Shown: piece by piece, positions 40,353 through 42,076 of the stretch
Numbering within the stretch: the first letter of the stretch is position 1
Layout: every line of letters starts with the position of its first letter
DNA from: a virus
Virus record (IMG/VR): IMGVR_UViG_3300017971_000125
Coordinates: 1-42,076 of that record
DNA: 42,076 nt
Direction: 5' to 3' (one strand)
Program-made: the position numbers and the translations under genes
The notes under the pieces: generated by a model
Told to the model about the DNA's origin: nothing
The model's database searches: none
What the model saw: only the letters and a program-made list of their open reading frames with translations

Positions 40353-40607
40353 ATGCAGATAGTAAAAGTTTCTGGTGACTGTGATCTTGAATACTCAATG
40401 CGAATTTCCCTTGACGAGCAATTAAAAGACGTGGACGAAATTATGTTTGATCCTTCAGCATGTAAATATATTTCATCTACCTTTATAGGTTTTATGCTCA
40501 ATAGGAGCAGAGAGATAGACGTTACTGTTCTCGCGTCGGAATATGTTTATAATATATTAAATCGAATGGGGTTAGTTGATGTTTTAAATGTTTATGGAAT
40601 AAACTAA
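40353..40607 (+). CDS. STAS-domain protein (anti-sigma factor antagonist-like)
   Basis: 84 residues from the ATG after AGGGGGGCG. The fold is complete: strands QIVKVSGDCD, VDEIMFDPSACKYISSTFIG (the usual Asp...Ser/Thr loop) and IDVTVLAS, then helix EYVYNILNRMGLVDVL. In bacteria such proteins free sigma factors by binding anti-sigma kinases and are controlled by Ser/Thr phosphorylation; here candidate sites are Ser-Ser-Thr in the loop. No partner kinase is encoded, so it would act on the host. Confidence 0.8.
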   Translation: MQIVKVSGDCDLEYSMRISLDEQLKDVDEIMFDPSACKYISSTFIGFMLNRSREIDVTVLASEYVYNILNRMGLVDVLNVYGIN

Positions 40608-40621
40608 AAGTGAGGTTTGCT

Positions 40622-40777
40622 ATGAAAATTATAATAAATCTCAAATTGCAACACAAGTACGAAAGTAAAAGAAGTTTCATAAAGATTAAATTAACAAGAA
40701 AAGAAAAGAAGATTATAAAAAGTCTGGAGAATTTTAATTCCGATGCTTTTTATAAAATGACAGGGCATAGAATATAA
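40622..40777 (+). CDS. Small very basic protein
   Basis: 51 residues, Lys-rich (KLQHKYESKRSFIKIKLTRK, KEKKIIKSLENF). GAGG upstream. Not recognised; may bind nucleic acid or the host RNA polymerase. Confidence 0.5.
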   Translation: MKIIINLKLQHKYESKRSFIKIKLTRKEKKIIKSLENFNSDAFYKMTGHRI

Positions 40778-40789
40778 GGAGAAATAACT

Positions 40790-41068
40790 ATGAAACAATC
40801 GATTAACAAAAAATTTAGTTTTGGCTTTGGTCAGTGCAAAGTAGTAATTACTGATAGTTTTTTGCAATATAGAAGGCCCGGGGCGGGGTGGTGCTTTACT
40901 GACCTCGACGATAACCCCGCGGTTAACTATGAAGAGCATGCAACAAGTGCGGCGCTACATATCTTTGCAGGTGGTCAGAAGATTAAAACCCTTCGTGTTC
41001 CACGACGTAAAAAAAGTCGCGAGCTTGCAATGGAAATTATAAAAGTTTTAAAGGAAGCAAAGAAATAA
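40790..41068 (+). CDS. Small hypothetical protein
   Basis: 92 residues. GFGQCKVVITDSFLQYRRPG, then GWCFTDLDDNPAVNYEEHAT, and a basic helical tail (RVPRRKKSRELAMEIIKVLK). AAGGAG lies 10 bases upstream. No family recognised. Its stop overlaps the next start (TAATG). Confidence 0.65.
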   Translation: MKQSINKKFSFGFGQCKVVITDSFLQYRRPGAGWCFTDLDDNPAVNYEEHATSAALHIFAGGQKIKTLRVPRRKKSRELAMEIIKVLKEAKK

Positions 41069-41160
41069 TGTATTGTTCAAATTGTGGAAGTGGTAACATC
41101 TATTATAATAAAGATCTGGGGGCGTGGATCTGTGAAGACTGTGGAAAGGGTGAAAGATAA
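41068..41160 (+). CDS. 30-residue zinc ribbon
   Basis: Two CxxC knuckles, CSNC at 3-6 and CEDC at 22-25, about 16 residues apart with GAWI between, form a minimal rubredoxin-like ribbon. TAATG overlap with the upstream gene and AAGGAAG upstream support translation. Confidence 0.6.
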   Translation: MYCSNCGSGNIYYNKDLGAWICEDCGKGER

Positions 41161-41161
41161 C

Positions 41162-41335
41162 ATGAAAAATTATAAAGTATATGTGAAGGATAGGGAGACA
41201 AGTATAAAAGTTCAAGAGCCCATTTTAGCAAATGGGATAATGTGGTCAGATGGAACTGACTGTGTAAAGCATACAGAGCAATTATTTTTGTACTTAAACA
41301 ATGGCCGCATATGGCATATAAGTGAGGCGGTGTAA
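41162..41335 (+). CDS. Small hypothetical protein
   Basis: 57 residues from the ATG after AAAGGGTG. KVYVKDRETSIKVQEPIL and FLYLNNGRIWHISEAV suggest a small beta domain. Frame extends back to 41084 inside the ribbon gene, without a ribosome site. Stop overlaps the repeat-protein start (TAATG). Confidence 0.6.
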   Translation: MKNYKVYVKDRETSIKVQEPILANGIMWSDGTDCVKHTEQLFLYLNNGRIWHISEAV

Positions 41336-42076
41336 TGAAATACAAATTAACAGATGAACATGTTATAATTAATGGTAAAAAGTTATACAGAATAATGGCA
41401 TTAAAGGATTTTTTGGATATAAGTAAATTCGACAAAGGCGGATACATAGAGAAAGAATTCAACTTGAGCCAGTACAATAGTGCTTGGGTTTATGACAATG
41501 CTAAGGTTTATGACAATGCTAAGGTTTATGACAATGCTCGGGTCTGTGGCGATGCTCGGGTCTGTGGCGATGCTGAGGTTTATGGCGATGCTGAGGTTTA
41601 TGGAAATGCTTGGGTTTATGGAAATGCTCGGGTCTGTGGCGATGCTCGGGTCTATGGCGATGCTGAGGTTTATGGCGATGCTCGGGTTTATGGCGATGCT
41701 GAGGTTTATGATAATGCTGAGATTTATGGAAATGCTCGGGTTTATGGAAATGCTCGGGTTTATGGCAATGCTCGGGTCTGTGGCGATGCTCGGGTTTATG
41801 GCAATGCTCGGGTTTATGGAAATGCTAAGGTTTATGACAATGCTGAGGTTTATGGCGATGCTAAGGTTTATGGCAATGCTAAGGTTTATGGCAATGCTCG
41901 GGTTTATGGCGATGCTGAGGTTTATGACAATGCTGAGGTTTATGGCGATGCTAAGGTTTATGGCAATGCTGAGGTTTATGGCAATGCAAGATTATTGTAC
42001 GGCAAGGTAAGTATAGCAATTACAACGTTCAAGGAAAAAGAATATATAGCGAGTAGCATGGGTATATATCCGGTCG
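41335..42076 (+). CDS. Hexapeptide-repeat (left-handed beta-helix) protein, N-terminal part; continues at 1-407
   Basis: The N-terminal domain (YKLTDEHVIINGKKLYRIMA, then FDKGGYIEKEFNLSQYNSAW) is a cap known from phage repeat proteins. From residue 50 on there are 28 hexapeptides of form A-x-V-Y/C-G/D-D/N, the pattern of a left-handed beta-helix. The reading frame at 41480 made of MLGFMTMLRF-like repeats is a shadow of the same DNA. The protein ends at base 407 of the window. Function unknown; a structural stalk or decoy is possible. Confidence 0.88.
   Translation, partial: MKYKLTDEHVIINGKKLYRIMALKDFLDISKFDKGGYIEKEFNLSQYNSAWVYDNAKVYDNAKVYDNARVCGDARVCGDAEVYGDAEVYGNAWVYGNARVCGDARVYGDAEVYGDARVYGDAEVYDNAEIYGNARVYGNARVYGNARVCGDARVYGNARVYGNAKVYDNAEVYGDAKVYGNAKVYGNARVYGDAEVYDNAEVYGDAKVYGNAEVYGNARLLYGKVSIAITTFKEKEYIASSMGIYPV
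41482..41985 (+). repeat. 28 tandem 18-bp units coding hexapeptide repeats
   Basis: Units of GCT-NNN-GTT-TAT-GNC-NAT form (18 bases), differing mainly at codon 2 (Arg, Glu, Lys, Trp) and at the Gly/Asp and Asn/Asp positions. Copy number may vary or be miscounted by assembly, since the circular join lies at its end. Confidence 0.9.
41954..42076. repeat. Right copy of 123-bp terminal direct repeat
   Basis: Identical to bases 1-123. Removing one copy closes the genome and restores the interrupted repeat-protein gene. Confidence 0.9.

Noticed and set aside
41480-42010. Open frame of Met/Leu/Phe-rich repeats
   Set aside because: Shadow frame of the hexapeptide repeat gene, created by the regular 18-base units.

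Overview
The window is a complete, circularly permuted genome of a contractile-tailed (myovirus-type) phage or prophage. The last 123 bases repeat the first 123 exactly, so the true circle is about 41,953 bp and one gene runs across the ends. The DNA is AT-rich, most genes have strong purine-rich ribosome binding sites, and the promoters look like TTGACA/TATAAT. The host cannot be named. A NrdD (class III ribonucleotide reductase) tail gene suggests an anaerobe or facultative anaerobe, and a Cas12a-type CRISPR repeat suggests that type V-A CRISPR occurs among its hosts.

There are four transcription blocks. Block A (+, 37486 through the junction to 1144) holds a ribbon-helix-helix regulator, a primase-helicase and small accessory genes: a NrdD glycyl-radical tail, a STAS protein, zinc ribbons and a hexapeptide-repeat protein. 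Block B (-, 4448 to 1258) holds a DUF2815 single-strand binding protein, a small protein and an SNF2-type helicase interrupted by an intein. Block C (+, 4602 to 12052) holds a DUF2800 nuclease-like protein, family A DNA polymerase, a VRR-type nuclease, an RHH protein, several tiny membrane proteins, a solitary Cas12a-type repeat, an SGNH hydrolase and a tyrosine recombinase. Block D (-, 37141 to 12085) is the late block: terminase, portal, capsid, connector, sheath, tube, tape measure, baseplate, fibre and lysis genes. A and B converge on hairpins at 1148-1250, and C and D on a hairpin at 12057. B and C diverge from 4455-4601, and D and A diverge from 37142-37485, where a long inverted repeat around AT-rich DNA looks like a replication origin.

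The most striking feature is at 9522-9557: one 36-nt type V-A (Cas12a) direct repeat with no second repeat and no cas genes. It is followed by self-complementary sequence rather than a clear spacer. It is best read as a candidate RNA anti-CRISPR (solitary repeat unit) against Cas12a. An Acb2-family cyclic-nucleotide sponge (anti-CBASS) lies between the terminase subunit genes, so the phage probably carries at least two counter-defence devices.

Other notable points are a class 3 (Trp-Cys-Thr) intein splitting the helicase Walker A motif; a four-gene glycosyltransferase, B12-radical SAM, methyltransferase and glycosyltransferase cassette inside the head operon; a probable programmed frameshift in the tail assembly chaperone; a stand-alone NrdD C-terminal peptide; and a phage STAS-domain protein. 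All family names come from reading the translated sequence, not from database searches.
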